Assembly (NCBI RefSeq): GCF_013141915.1 | Contig: NZ_SROX01000008.1 | Coordinates: 186,001-250,000 of the forward strand | Direction of reading: 5' to 3' | DNA: 64,000 nucleotides | Source of the DNA: Cupriavidus necator | GTDB lineage: Bacteria > Pseudomonadota > Gammaproteobacteria > Burkholderiales > Burkholderiaceae | Part shown: positions 48,832-57,352 of the stretch, piece after piece | How positions within the stretch are numbered: position 1 is the first letter of the stretch | Layout: every line of letters starts with the position of its first letter | Made by a program: the position numbers and the translations under genes | Notes under the pieces: generated by a model | What the model was told of the DNA's origin: nothing | Seen by the model: the letters and a program-made list of their open reading frames with translations, nothing else | Database searches by the model: none

Positions 48832-50262
48832 ATGAACCACCCCACGCCGTCCACCTCGCTTGCCCGCCGTCCGCTGCCCGCCGCGCTCGGCGACGCCCTC
48901 GCGGCCCGCTTCGGCGAGCGCTTCACCACCTCCGCCGGCGTGCGCGAGCACCACGGCCGCGACGAATCGCCGTTCCCGCCGGCGCTGCCGGATGCCGTGG
49001 TCTTCGCCCACAGCACCGAGGAAGTGGCCGAGGTGGCGCGGCTGTGCAACCAGCATGGCGTGCCGCTGATCGCGTATGGCGCCGGCTCGTCGCTCGAGGG
49101 CCACCTGCTGGCGGTGGCCGGCGGCATCAGCCTGGACCTGTCGCAGATGAACCGGGTGCTGGCGGTGCAGCCCGAGGACCTGACCGTGACCGTGCAGCCC
49201 GGCGTCACGCGCAAGCAGTTGAACCAGGAGATCAAGGACACCGGCCTGTTTTTCCCGATCGACCCGGGCGCCGATGCGTCGCTGGGCGGCATGTGCGCCA
49301 CGCGCGCGTCGGGGACCAACGCGGTGCGCTACGGCACCATGCGCGAGAACGTGCTGGCGCTGACGGTGGTGACCGCCGACGGCCGCGTGATCCGCACCGG
49401 CACGCAGGCGCGCAAGTCATCGGCGGGCTATGACCTGACCCGGCTCTTCATCGGCAGCGAAGGCACGCTGGGCATCATCACCGAGGTCACGGTGCGGCTG
49501 TACCCGCAGCCGGAGGCAATCTCCGCCGCGGTTTGCGCCTTTCCCAGCATGGGCAGCGCCGTGCAGGCGGTGATCCAGACCATCCAGCTAGGCGTGCCGG
49601 TGGCGCGCGTGGAATTCGTCGATGCGCTGGCGATCCGCGCCATCAACCGCCACGACAACCTGACCCTGCCGGAAACCCCGCACCTGTTCTTCGAATTCCA
49701 CGGCACCGAGGCCGGCGTGCGCGAGCAGGCCGAGACCGTCCAGCAGATCACCGCCGAGTACGGCGGGCAGGGCTTCGAATGGGCCACGCGCCCGGAGGAC
49801 CGCAGCCGGCTATGGAACGCGCGCCATACCGCGTACTTTGCGATGCTGCAGCTCAAGCCGGGCTGCAAGTCGGTCACCACCGACGTGTGCGTGCCGATCT
49901 CGCGCCTGGCCGACTGCGTCACCGAGACCGAGAAGGACCTGAACGCGTCCGCCCTGCCCTGCCCGATCGTCGGCCATGTGGGCGACGGCAACTTCCACGT
50001 GGCGATCCTGGTCGACCCCGACAAGCCCGAGGAAATGGCCGAGGCCGAGGCCATCAACCAGCGCATCGTCGAACGCGCGCTGGCGATGGGCGGCACCTGC
50101 ACCGGCGAGCACGGCGTGGGCCTGCACAAGCAGCGCTTCCTGGTGGAAGAGCACGGTGAAGACGCGCTGGACCTGATGCGCGCGATCAAGGACGCGCTCG
50201 ATCCCAACCACATCCTGAACCCGGGCAAGATCTTCAGCGCCACGCGCGCCGGCGCGCAGTAA
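48832..50262 (+). CDS. FAD-linked oxidase, D-lactate dehydrogenase / GlcD-like
   Basis: The 476-residue flavoprotein has the FAD-binding-4 (PCMH) domain (PDAVVFAHSTEEVAEVARLCNQHGVPLIAYGAGSSLEGH; IDPGADASLGGMCATRASGTNAVRYGTMRENVLAL; LFIGSEGTLGIITEVTVRL). The FAD-oxidase C domain ends VGHVGDGNFHVAILVDPD...GTCTGEHGVGLHKQRFL. This fits D-lactate dehydrogenase (cytochrome) or another 2-hydroxyacid dehydrogenase. I chose ATG at 48832, with GGAG seven bases upstream; the open frame extends 40 residues further without similarity. TAGAAT at 48708 could be its -10. A LysR gene follows directly, and a second GlcD-like protein lies 1.7 kb further on. Confidence 0.9.
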   Translation: MNHPTPSTSLARRPLPAALGDALAARFGERFTTSAGVREHHGRDESPFPPALPDAVVFAHSTEEVAEVARLCNQHGVPLIAYGAGSSLEGHLLAVAGGISLDLSQMNRVLAVQPEDLTVTVQPGVTRKQLNQEIKDTGLFFPIDPGADASLGGMCATRASGTNAVRYGTMRENVLALTVVTADGRVIRTGTQARKSSAGYDLTRLFIGSEGTLGIITEVTVRLYPQPEAISAAVCAFPSMGSAVQAVIQTIQLGVPVARVEFVDALAIRAINRHDNLTLPETPHLFFEFHGTEAGVREQAETVQQITAEYGGQGFEWATRPEDRSRLWNARHTAYFAMLQLKPGCKSVTTDVCVPISRLADCVTETEKDLNASALPCPIVGHVGDGNFHVAILVDPDKPEEMAEAEAINQRIVERALAMGGTCTGEHGVGLHKQRFLVEEHGEDALDLMRAIKDALDPNHILNPGKIFSATRAGAQ

Positions 50263-50293
50263 CGCCCCCGACGCGCAACGAAGGATGGCTTCC

Positions 50294-51175
50294 ATGTTCA
50301 ACCGCGTGCCGCCGCTGCACTTGCTGATCGCATTCGAGGCCGCCGCGCGCCTGGGCAGCTTCGCGCGCGCGGCCGAGGAGCTGTCGGTCACGCCCAGCGC
50401 GGTCTCGCACCGTATCAAGAACCTCGAGGAGCTGTGGGGCGAAGACCTGTTCGTGCGCGCCAACGCCGCGCTGCGGCTGACCGCCGCCGGCACGCGCTAC
50501 CTGCGCAACGTGCAGGACGCGCTCAAGTCGCTCAATGAACTGGCGCGTCCGGAGTACAACAAGCTGCGCACGCGCCTGCGCGTGGCGATCCCGCCCACCT
50601 TCGGGCGCCAGCACCTGGTGCCGCGGCTGCCCGAGTTCGGCGCGCTCTATCCGCATATCGACCTCGAGCTGCACCTGGCGATCCCGTTCCTCGACGTCAA
50701 GGCCGAGGACACCGACGTCGAGATCCGCTACGGCACCGGCCGCTACCCTGACCTGAAGACCACGCGGCTGCTGGTGGAACCGGTGTTCCCGGCGTGCGGT
50801 CGCGAATACTACGAGCGCGTCAACGGGCGCGCCATCACGCGGCCCGAGCACCTGCACGGGCTGGTGCTGCTGCGCAGCCCGCTGGAGCCGTGGAAGCCTT
50901 GGTTCGAGACCGCCGGACTGGACTGGCCCGAGCCGCAGACCGGCCCGCAGTTCAACGACATCGGGCTGATGCTGGAAGCCATCGCCTCCAACCAGGGCGT
51001 GGCGCTGGTGCGCCAGCGCATGGCGCGGCACTGGCTGTCGCTGGGGCAGATGGTGCGGCTGCTCGATGTGGAATCGGTCTCGCCGCATGGCTACTACATC
51101 GTCGAGCGCGAACAGGCCCCGCTCAAGCCCGAGGCGCGTTATTTCGTCGACTGGCTGCTGAGCCTTGACTGGTAG
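50294..51175 (+). CDS. LysR-family transcriptional regulator, GcvA-like
   Basis: The 293-residue regulator has an N-terminal winged helix (PPLHLLIAFEAAARLGSFARAAEELSVTPSAVSHRIKNLEELWGEDLFVRAN) and a periplasmic-binding-like effector domain (LRVAIPPTFGRQHLVPRLPEFGALYPHIDLELH...). The helix wording SFARAAEELSVTPSAVSHRIKNLE resembles GcvA-type LysR proteins. I prefer ATG at 50294 with AAGGA eight bases upstream over ATG at 50285, which abuts it. It is transcribed in the same direction as the FAD-oxidase gene and lies between the two GlcD-like genes, so either could be its target. Confidence 0.88.
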   Translation: MFNRVPPLHLLIAFEAAARLGSFARAAEELSVTPSAVSHRIKNLEELWGEDLFVRANAALRLTAAGTRYLRNVQDALKSLNELARPEYNKLRTRLRVAIPPTFGRQHLVPRLPEFGALYPHIDLELHLAIPFLDVKAEDTDVEIRYGTGRYPDLKTTRLLVEPVFPACGREYYERVNGRAITRPEHLHGLVLLRSPLEPWKPWFETAGLDWPEPQTGPQFNDIGLMLEAIASNQGVALVRQRMARHWLSLGQMVRLLDVESVSPHGYYIVEREQAPLKPEARYFVDWLLSLDW

Positions 51176-51187
51176 GAGAACCGCCGC

Positions 51188-51736
51188 ATGGAAATCCGCC
51201 TGCTGACCCCGGCCGATGCCGCAGCCTTCCACGCGCTGCGCCTGCAAGGACTGGCGGAGGCGCCCGAAGCCTTTGCCGCCAGCCTTGAGGAAGAGCAGGA
51301 GCTGGCGCCGGAGGCCGTGGCGCAACGCCTGGCGCCGAGCGCGGACAAGGCCATGTTCGGTGCCTTCGCACCGGGTGCCGGCGGCGACGCGCCGGGCGGC
51401 CTGGTGGGCATGGTCGGGGTCATGCGCGAACCCCGGCGCAAGCACTGGCACAAGGCTTCGATCTTCGGCATGTACGTGGCGCCGGGCTGGCGCGAGCACA
51501 AGCTCGGCCGGGCGCTTATGCGGCGCGCGCTGCAGCAGGCCGCCGCCATGCCGGGGGTGCGCCAGGTCACGCTGTGCGTCAATGCCGGCAGCGCGGGCGC
51601 GGTGCGCTTGTACGAGTCGCTCGGGTTCGAGCGCTTCGGGCTGGAGCCCGATGCGTTGTACGTCGCGCCGCACTTCCACGACAAGCTCGACATGGTGCTG
51701 CGGCTGCCGGCCCCTGCCGCGCAGCCGGAACGCTGA
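51188..51736 (+). CDS. GNAT-family N-acetyltransferase
   Basis: The 182-residue protein shows GNAT features: EIRLLTPADAAAFHALRLQGLAEAPEAFAASLEEE at the start, ASIFGMYVAPGWREHKLGRALMRRALQQAAAMPGVRQVTLCVNAGSAGAVRLYESLGFERFGLEPDAL later. The acetyl-CoA loop is degenerate (REHKLGRA instead of RGxGxG/A). TAGGAG precedes the ATG, 12 bases after the LysR gene, so co-transcription is likely. The substrate is unknown. Confidence 0.86.
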   Translation: MEIRLLTPADAAAFHALRLQGLAEAPEAFAASLEEEQELAPEAVAQRLAPSADKAMFGAFAPGAGGDAPGGLVGMVGVMREPRRKHWHKASIFGMYVAPGWREHKLGRALMRRALQQAAAMPGVRQVTLCVNAGSAGAVRLYESLGFERFGLEPDALYVAPHFHDKLDMVLRLPAPAAQPER

Positions 51737-51967
51737 ACGCAGCGCCACCCTCCGGGGCCGCCGGTGCTACGCTGAAACCGGGGCCAGCGCACGCCCGGCC
51801 ATGATGAGCATTTTTGATCGGCGTGCCATGCGGAATTCACGTCCGGCGTGATGCCCGCGCCCGGTGCCCTGCGCTATAGTCAGCCGTCCTCCGCAGCCGG
51901 CCCTGCACCGCCGCGGCCGGCAGGCCGGGCCACGGCCGCCGCCCAGGAGACCCCACAGGAGTCGTTC
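51737..51967 (+). other. Gap upstream of glcD
   Basis: No gene is seen. TATAGT near 51874 could be a -10 for glcD, about 90 bases before its ATG. CAGGAG at 51957 is an acceptable ribosome site. Confidence 0.3.
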
Positions 51968-53482
51968 ATGAATGCCCCGCACGAAGCCCAAACCCTCGCC
52001 GCCGGCAACGCCCAGGCCGCGGCTGACAGCCGCCGCGGCGCGCTGCTGGCCGGGCTGGCGCAGATCCTGCCCGACGCCGCGGTGCTGTGGAAGCCGGAAG
52101 ACACCGTCCCCTATGAATGCGACGGCCTGGCCGCGTACCGCCAGGTGCCGATGGCGGTAGCGCTGCCCGACACCGAGGAGCAGGTCTGCGCCATCCTGCG
52201 GCTGTGCCACCAGTTGGGCGTGCCGGTGGTGCCGCGCGGCGCCGGCACCAGCCTGTCGGGCGGCGCCATGCCGATTGCCGAGGGCCTGGTGCTGTCGCTG
52301 GCCAAGTTCAAGCGGATCCTGTCGGTCGATCCTTATTCGCGCACCGCGGTGGTCCAGCCGGGCGTGCGCAACCTGGCCATCTCGGATGCCGCAGCGCCCC
52401 ACAACCTGTACTACGCGCCCGACCCGTCGTCGCAGATCGCCTGCACCATCGGTGGCAACGTCAGCGAGAACTCCGGCGGCGTGCACTGCCTGAAGTACGG
52501 CCTGACCGTGCACAACGTGCTGCGCGTGCGCGCGGTGACGATGGCGGGCGAAGTGGTGGTGTTCGGCTCCGAAGCTCCCGACGCGCCCGGGCTGGACCTG
52601 CTGGCGGTGCTGATCGGCTCCGAGGGCATGCTGGCGGTGGTCACCGAGGTCACCGTGCGCCTGATCCCCAAGCCGCAGCTGGCGCAGGTGATCATGGCCT
52701 GCTTCGACGATGTCGAGAAAGGCGGCAACGCGGTTGCCGATGTGATCGCCGCGGGCATCATCCCGGCCGGGCTCGAGATGATGGACAAGCCTGCCACCGC
52801 CGCGGTCGAGCAGTTCGTGCACGCGGGCTATGACCTCGATGCCGCCGCCATCCTGCTGTGCGAGTCCGACGGCACGCCCGAGGAAGTGGCCGAGGAAATC
52901 GAACGCATGAGCGCGGTGCTGAAGGCATCGGGCTGCACCCGCATCGTGGTCTCGCAGAACGAAGCCGAGCGCCTGCGCTTCTGGAGCGGACGCAAGAACG
53001 CGTTCCCGGCGGCGGGGCGGATTTCGCCGGACTATTACTGCATGGACGGCACCATCCCGCGCAAGCATATCGGCACGCTGCTCAAGCGCATCGAGGCCAT
53101 GGAAGGCAAGTACGGCCTGCGCTGCATCAACGTATTCCATGCCGGCGACGGCAACATGCATCCGCTGGTGCTGTTTGACGGCGGCGACGAGGACCAGTGG
53201 CACCGCGCCGAGCTGTTTGGCGCCGACATCCTGGAAACCTGCGTCGAGCTGGGCGGCACCGTTACCGGCGAGCACGGCGTGGGAGTGGAGAAGCTCAACT
53301 CCATGTGCGTGCAGTTCTCGACTGCGGAGCGCGACGCCTTCTTCGGCGTCAAGGCCGCCTTCGACCCGGCGCGGCTGCTCAACCCCGACAAGGCCATTCC
53401 CACGCTGGCGCGCTGCGCGGAGTACGGCAAGCTGCACGTGAAGAAAGGCCTGCTGCCGCATCCCGAATTGCCGCGCTTCTAA
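51968..53482 (+). CDS. glcD: Glycolate oxidase subunit GlcD
   Basis: GlcD is the FAD-bearing catalytic subunit of the membrane-associated glycolate oxidase that makes glyoxylate. The 504-residue protein shows VPVVPRGAGTSLSGGAMPIAEGLVLSLAKF, YYAPDPSSQIACTIGGNVSENSGGVHCLKYGLTVHNVL, VLIGSEGMLAVVTEVTVRLI and NVFHAGDGNMHPLVLFD...GGTVTGEHGVGVEKLNSM. These match GlcD more closely than the upstream oxidase does. Start ATG 51968. glcE and glcF follow, but a channel gene is inserted between glcD and glcE. Confidence 0.94.
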   Translation: MNAPHEAQTLAAGNAQAAADSRRGALLAGLAQILPDAAVLWKPEDTVPYECDGLAAYRQVPMAVALPDTEEQVCAILRLCHQLGVPVVPRGAGTSLSGGAMPIAEGLVLSLAKFKRILSVDPYSRTAVVQPGVRNLAISDAAAPHNLYYAPDPSSQIACTIGGNVSENSGGVHCLKYGLTVHNVLRVRAVTMAGEVVVFGSEAPDAPGLDLLAVLIGSEGMLAVVTEVTVRLIPKPQLAQVIMACFDDVEKGGNAVADVIAAGIIPAGLEMMDKPATAAVEQFVHAGYDLDAAAILLCESDGTPEEVAEEIERMSAVLKASGCTRIVVSQNEAERLRFWSGRKNAFPAAGRISPDYYCMDGTIPRKHIGTLLKRIEAMEGKYGLRCINVFHAGDGNMHPLVLFDGGDEDQWHRAELFGADILETCVELGGTVTGEHGVGVEKLNSMCVQFSTAERDAFFGVKAAFDPARLLNPDKAIPTLARCAEYGKLHVKKGLLPHPELPRF

Positions 53483-53502
53483 GCCCCATCCCCGAACCCG
53501 CC

Positions 53503-54432
53503 ATGCCCGAGAATCCCCGCCGGCGCCAGCACCAGGAAGCGGTCGTGCGCCAGCGCCTGGGCCAGCCCGAGGCCGGCTGGCGCCAGCGCTGGTACACCAT
53601 CATCTTCGAGGCCGACACCCGCGAGGGGCGCAGCTTCGATGTCGCGCTGCTGATCGCCATCGTTGCCAGCGTGATGATCGTGATGCTCGACAGCCTGCCG
53701 GCGATGAGCCAGCGGCTGGGCGGGGCCTTCACGGCGCTGGAATGGATGTTCACGCTGCTGTTCACGGCGGAGTACGCCATGCGCATGCTGGTGGTGCGGC
53801 GACCGTGGCGCTATGCGCTGAGCTTCTACGGCATCATCGACTTCATCTCGATCATGCCGACCTGGCTGGCGTTCTTCGTGCCGGAACTGCATTTCCTGAT
53901 CGACGTGCGCCTGCTGCGGCTGATGCGTGTGTTCCGGATCCTGAAGCTGACCGTGTACTTCGAGGAAGCCGAGATCCTGTACCGCGCGCTGGTCAACAGC
54001 CGGCGCAAGATCTTCGTGTTCCTGGCCGCGGTGTTCATCATCACCGTGATCCTCGGCACCGTGATGTACGTGGTCGAAGGCCCCGAACACGGCTTTCACA
54101 GCATCCCGGTCAGCATGTACTGGGCGGTGGTGACGCTGACCACCACGGGCTTCGGCGACATGGTGCCCAAGACGGCGCTGGGGCAGTTCATCACCTCGCT
54201 GACGATCCTGCTGGGCTACGGCATCATCGCCTTTCCCACCGGCATCGTGGGTGCCGAGCTGGCCGCCAGCATCATGAAGCGGCCCCTGACGACGCGCAGC
54301 TGCACCCATTGCCTGACCGAAGGGCACGAGCCCGACGCGCAGTATTGCAAGCACTGCGGCAGCCGGCTGCCGGACTATCAGAACGACCGGCCTGAAGTCC
54401 CGGGCGGCCGCGATGGCCCGACCGGCCCCTGA
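53503..54432 (+). CDS. Voltage-gated-type potassium/ion channel with C-terminal zinc ribbon
   Basis: The 309-residue inner-membrane protein has a six-helix layout. Helix S4 is Arg-rich (LIDVRLLRLMRVFRILKL), as in voltage sensors. The pore loop has AVVTLTTTGFGDMVPKT, a GFGD-type selectivity filter between S5 (FVFLAAVFIITVILGTVMYVV) and S6 (FITSLTILLGYGIIAFPTGIVGAEL). The C-terminus carries CTHCLTEG...YCKHCGSRL, a two-CxxC zinc ribbon. The GFGD filter suggests K+ selectivity. It lies 20 bases after glcD and 36 bases before glcE, so it appears to be part of that operon. Confidence 0.9.
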   Translation: MPENPRRRQHQEAVVRQRLGQPEAGWRQRWYTIIFEADTREGRSFDVALLIAIVASVMIVMLDSLPAMSQRLGGAFTALEWMFTLLFTAEYAMRMLVVRRPWRYALSFYGIIDFISIMPTWLAFFVPELHFLIDVRLLRLMRVFRILKLTVYFEEAEILYRALVNSRRKIFVFLAAVFIITVILGTVMYVVEGPEHGFHSIPVSMYWAVVTLTTTGFGDMVPKTALGQFITSLTILLGYGIIAFPTGIVGAELAASIMKRPLTTRSCTHCLTEGHEPDAQYCKHCGSRLPDYQNDRPEVPGGRDGPTGP

Positions 54433-54468
54433 GCCTCGCCAGAACCCTCCTTCCCATTTCGCCCGACT

Positions 54469-55572
54469 ATGCAAGCCACCCTCGACGCCTTCCGCGACGC
54501 CGTCCGGCAAGCCACCGAATACCGCACCCCACTGCGGCTGCGCGGCGGCGGCAGCAAGGACTTTTACGGCCAGCCGCCGCAAGGCCAGCTGCTGGACACG
54601 CGCGCCTACACCGGCATCGTCGACTACGACCCGGCCGAACTCGTGATCACCGCGCGCTGCGGCACGCCGCTGGCCGAGATCGAAGCCGCGCTGGCGGAAA
54701 AGCGCCAGATCCTGGCATTCGAGCCGCCCCATTTCGCGCTGCCCGGCCAGCCCGCCAGCGCGACGCTGGGCGGCGCCGTGGCCGCCGGGCTGTCCGGCCC
54801 GCGCCGGCAATCGGTAGGCGCGTTGCGCGACTTCGTGCTGGGCGCGCAACTGATGGATGGCCGCGGCGAGGTGATGGACTTCGGCGGCCAGGTGATGAAG
54901 AACGTGGCGGGCTATGACGTGTCGCGGCTGCTGGCGGGATCGCTCGGCACGCTGGGGCTGATCCTGCAAGTGTCGGTCAAGGTGCTGCCGGCACCGTTCG
55001 ACGAGGCCACGCTGCGCTTCGAGATGGCGCAGGCCGAAGCCATCCGGCAACTGAACCAGTGGGGCGGCCAGCCGCTGCCGCTGGCGTCTTCGGCGTGGCA
55101 TGCGGGAGTGCTGCATGTGCGCCTGTCCGGCGCCAGTGCCGCGGTGCGCGCGGCCTGCGCGAGGCTGGGCGGCGAACACCTGGACCCGGCAGCAGCTGCC
55201 ACGCTGTGGCAAGCGCTGCGCGAGCAGACCCACCGGTTCTTCGCGCCGGCACAAGCCGGCCGCGCGCTGTGGCGCCTGGCGGTGCCGCCCGTGGCCGCGC
55301 CGCTGGCGCTGCCGGGCGAACAGCTGGTCGAATGGGGCGGCGGCCAGCGCTGGTGGCTGCCTGAAGAAGACTCTGCCCGGGCCGACGCCGACAGCGTGCG
55401 CGCGGTGGCCCAGGCCGCCGGCGGCCATGCCACGCTGTTTCGCAACGGCGACAAGTCGATGGGCGTATTCACGCCGCTGGCGTCGCCGCTGGCGGCGATC
55501 CACCGCCGCCTGAAAGAAACCTTCGACCCGGCCGGCATCTTCAACCCGCAGCGCATGTACCCCGGGCTCTGA
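54469..55572 (+). CDS. glcE: Glycolate oxidase subunit GlcE
   Basis: GlcE is the second FAD-binding-fold subunit. The 367-residue protein shows PLRLRGGGSKDFYG, LVITARCGTPLAEIEAALAEKRQILAFEPPHF, ATLGGAVAAGLSGPRRQSVGALRDFVLGAQLMDGRGEVMDFGGQVMKNVAGYDVSRLLAGSLGTLGLI and a C-terminal DPAGIFNPQRMYPGL. The sequence of motifs is diagnostic for GlcE. It lies 40 bases upstream of glcF. Confidence 0.95.
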   Translation: MQATLDAFRDAVRQATEYRTPLRLRGGGSKDFYGQPPQGQLLDTRAYTGIVDYDPAELVITARCGTPLAEIEAALAEKRQILAFEPPHFALPGQPASATLGGAVAAGLSGPRRQSVGALRDFVLGAQLMDGRGEVMDFGGQVMKNVAGYDVSRLLAGSLGTLGLILQVSVKVLPAPFDEATLRFEMAQAEAIRQLNQWGGQPLPLASSAWHAGVLHVRLSGASAAVRAACARLGGEHLDPAAAATLWQALREQTHRFFAPAQAGRALWRLAVPPVAAPLALPGEQLVEWGGGQRWWLPEEDSARADADSVRAVAQAAGGHATLFRNGDKSMGVFTPLASPLAAIHRRLKETFDPAGIFNPQRMYPGL

Positions 55573-55612
55573 GCCCGCAGGTCCAGAAAACCAGGCCCAA
55601 CTTCCCCACACC

Positions 55613-56866
55613 ATGCAAACGACCCTGGCCGATTTTCTCCGCGACACGCCCGAAGGCGAGGAAGCCAAATCCATCGTCGGCAAGTGCGTGCATTGCGGCT
55701 TCTGCACCGCCACGTGCCCCACTTACCAGTTGCTCGGCGATGAACTGGACGGCCCGCGCGGGCGCATCTACCTGATGAAGCAGGTGCTCGAAGGCCACGC
55801 CATCACCGAAAGCACGCGCTTGCACCTGGACCGCTGCCTGACCTGCCGCAATTGCGAGTCGACCTGCCCCTCCGGGGTGCGCTACGGACGCCTGGTCGAC
55901 ATCGGCCGCAAGCTGGTCGACGACCAGCTGGAAGCCGAGGGCGTGCGGCGCCCCGCCAGCCAGCGCATCACGCGCTGGGTGCTGCGCGAGGGGCTGACGC
56001 GGCCGGCGCTGTTCGGCACGGCGCTGCGCCTGGGCCAGATGGTGCGCCCGCTGCTGCCCGGCACGCTGCGCGCCAAGGTGCCGCCGCTGTCCGCCAGTGC
56101 CGCGCCCGGCGCCTGGCCACGCAACACGCATGCGCGCAAGATGCTGTTGCTCGACGGTTGCGTGCAGCCGGCGATGTCGCCCAACATCAATGCCGCCACC
56201 GCGCGCGTGTTCGACCGTGTCGGCGTACAACTGGTGGTGGCGCGCGAAGCCGGATGCTGTGGCGCAATCCGCTTCCACACCGGCGACCACGATGGCGGCC
56301 TCGACAATATGCGCCGCAATATCGACGCCTGGTGGCCGCATGTCGAAGCGGGCGCCGAGGCCATCGTGATGACCGCCTCGGGCTGCGGCGCGATGGTCAA
56401 GGATTACGGCCATTTGCTGCGCAACGACCCTGGCTATGCCGAGCGCGCACGGCGCATCTCGGCGCTGACGCGCGACCTGTCCGAGGTCCTGCCCGACTTT
56501 GCCGACGACCTGCACGCCGCCGCCGGCGCGGTGCCACGCGACGGCCGGCGCGTGGCCTACCACCCGCCGTGCACGCTGCAGCACGGCCAGCAGATCCGCG
56601 GCAAAGTCGAAGCGCTCTTGACCGGCCTCGGCGTGGAAGTCAAACTCTGCGCTGACAGCCACCTGTGCTGCGGCTCGGCGGGCACATATTCGGTGTTGCA
56701 GCCGGAACTGTCCCAGCGCCTGCGCGACGACAAGCTCGCCAAACTGCAGGCGACCCAGCCCGAAGCCATCGTCTCGGCCAATATCGGCTGCATCTCGCAC
56801 CTGCAGGGCGGCACCGATACGCCGGTCATGCACTGGATCGAGCTGGTCGACCGGATGCTCGGCTGA
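55613..56866 (+). CDS. glcF: Glycolate oxidase iron-sulfur subunit GlcF
   Basis: GlcF passes electrons from the flavin subunits to the respiratory chain. Two ferredoxin motifs are visible (CVHCGFCTATCP near residue 25 and CLTCRNCESTCP near residue 75), followed by two CCG domains with AGCCGAIRFHTGD and SHLCCGSAGTYSVLQPELS. At 417 residues it is full length. It completes the glcDEF set; an LrgA/LrgB pair lies 100 bases downstream beyond a REP-like palindrome. Confidence 0.96.
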   Translation: MQTTLADFLRDTPEGEEAKSIVGKCVHCGFCTATCPTYQLLGDELDGPRGRIYLMKQVLEGHAITESTRLHLDRCLTCRNCESTCPSGVRYGRLVDIGRKLVDDQLEAEGVRRPASQRITRWVLREGLTRPALFGTALRLGQMVRPLLPGTLRAKVPPLSASAAPGAWPRNTHARKMLLLDGCVQPAMSPNINAATARVFDRVGVQLVVAREAGCCGAIRFHTGDHDGGLDNMRRNIDAWWPHVEAGAEAIVMTASGCGAMVKDYGHLLRNDPGYAERARRISALTRDLSEVLPDFADDLHAAAGAVPRDGRRVAYHPPCTLQHGQQIRGKVEALLTGLGVEVKLCADSHLCCGSAGTYSVLQPELSQRLRDDKLAKLQATQPEAIVSANIGCISHLQGGTDTPVMHWIELVDRMLG

Positions 56867-56913
56867 CCGGCTGGCCGGCACAAGGGGCCGGATCACGGCC
56901 GCGTGGTTGTCGC

Positions 56914-56937
56914 CCCTCTCCCGCTTGCGGGAGAGGG
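56914..56937 (+). repeat. REP-like palindrome, copy C
   Basis: Perfect CCCTCTCCCGC-TT-GCGGGAGAGGG between glcF and lrgA, followed by AAGCAATGC. As RNA it is a strong hairpin that could reduce read-through or protect the glcDEF 3' end. Confidence 0.8.
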
Positions 56938-56965
56938 AAGCAATGCATAACCAGCGACCGCCCCA

Positions 56966-57352
56966 ATGCTCCAGACCTTTGCCATCCTGTTGGTTTTCCA
57001 GTCCGTCGGCGAGGTGATCAGCTACGCGCTGACCCTGCCCGTGCCGGGCCCCGTGCTGGGCATGATCCTGCTGTTCGGCTGGCTCGTGTTCGACGACCGC
57101 CTGCTGCCCATCATCCAGGGCACCACCAGCGAACTGCTCAAGCACCTGTCGCTGCTGTTCGTGCCGGCCGGCGTCGGCATCATGGTCCACGCCAACCGCA
57201 TCGAGGGCGAGTGGCTGCCGATCCTGGTCGCGCTGGTGGTGTCCACGTGGCTGGCCATCGCCACCGCCGCCGTGGTCACGCGCATGCTGATGCGCAAGCG
57301 CACCGATACGCCCGACGTGCCGCGCACCGACGCCAAAGGGGAGCAGGCATGA
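56966..57352 (+). CDS. CidA/LrgA family membrane protein
   Basis: The 128-residue protein has four hydrophobic segments and the family hallmark LPVPGPVLGMILLFGWL. Further on, LSLLFVPAGVGIMVHANRIEGEWLPIL also matches. LrgA/CidA proteins are often called holin-like, but LrgAB pairs also act in small carboxylate transport; plant plastid PLGG1, an LrgA-LrgB fusion, carries glycolate and glycerate. The position after glcDEF favours a transport role here. Its stop overlaps the lrgB start. Confidence 0.92.
   Translation: MLQTFAILLVFQSVGEVISYALTLPVPGPVLGMILLFGWLVFDDRLLPIIQGTTSELLKHLSLLFVPAGVGIMVHANRIEGEWLPILVALVVSTWLAIATAAVVTRMLMRKRTDTPDVPRTDAKGEQA

Noticed and set aside
53479..55722. Open frame of about 747 codons on the minus strand opposite the channel gene and glcE
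   Set aside because: It crosses two real genes and is His/Gln/Arg-rich without domain features.
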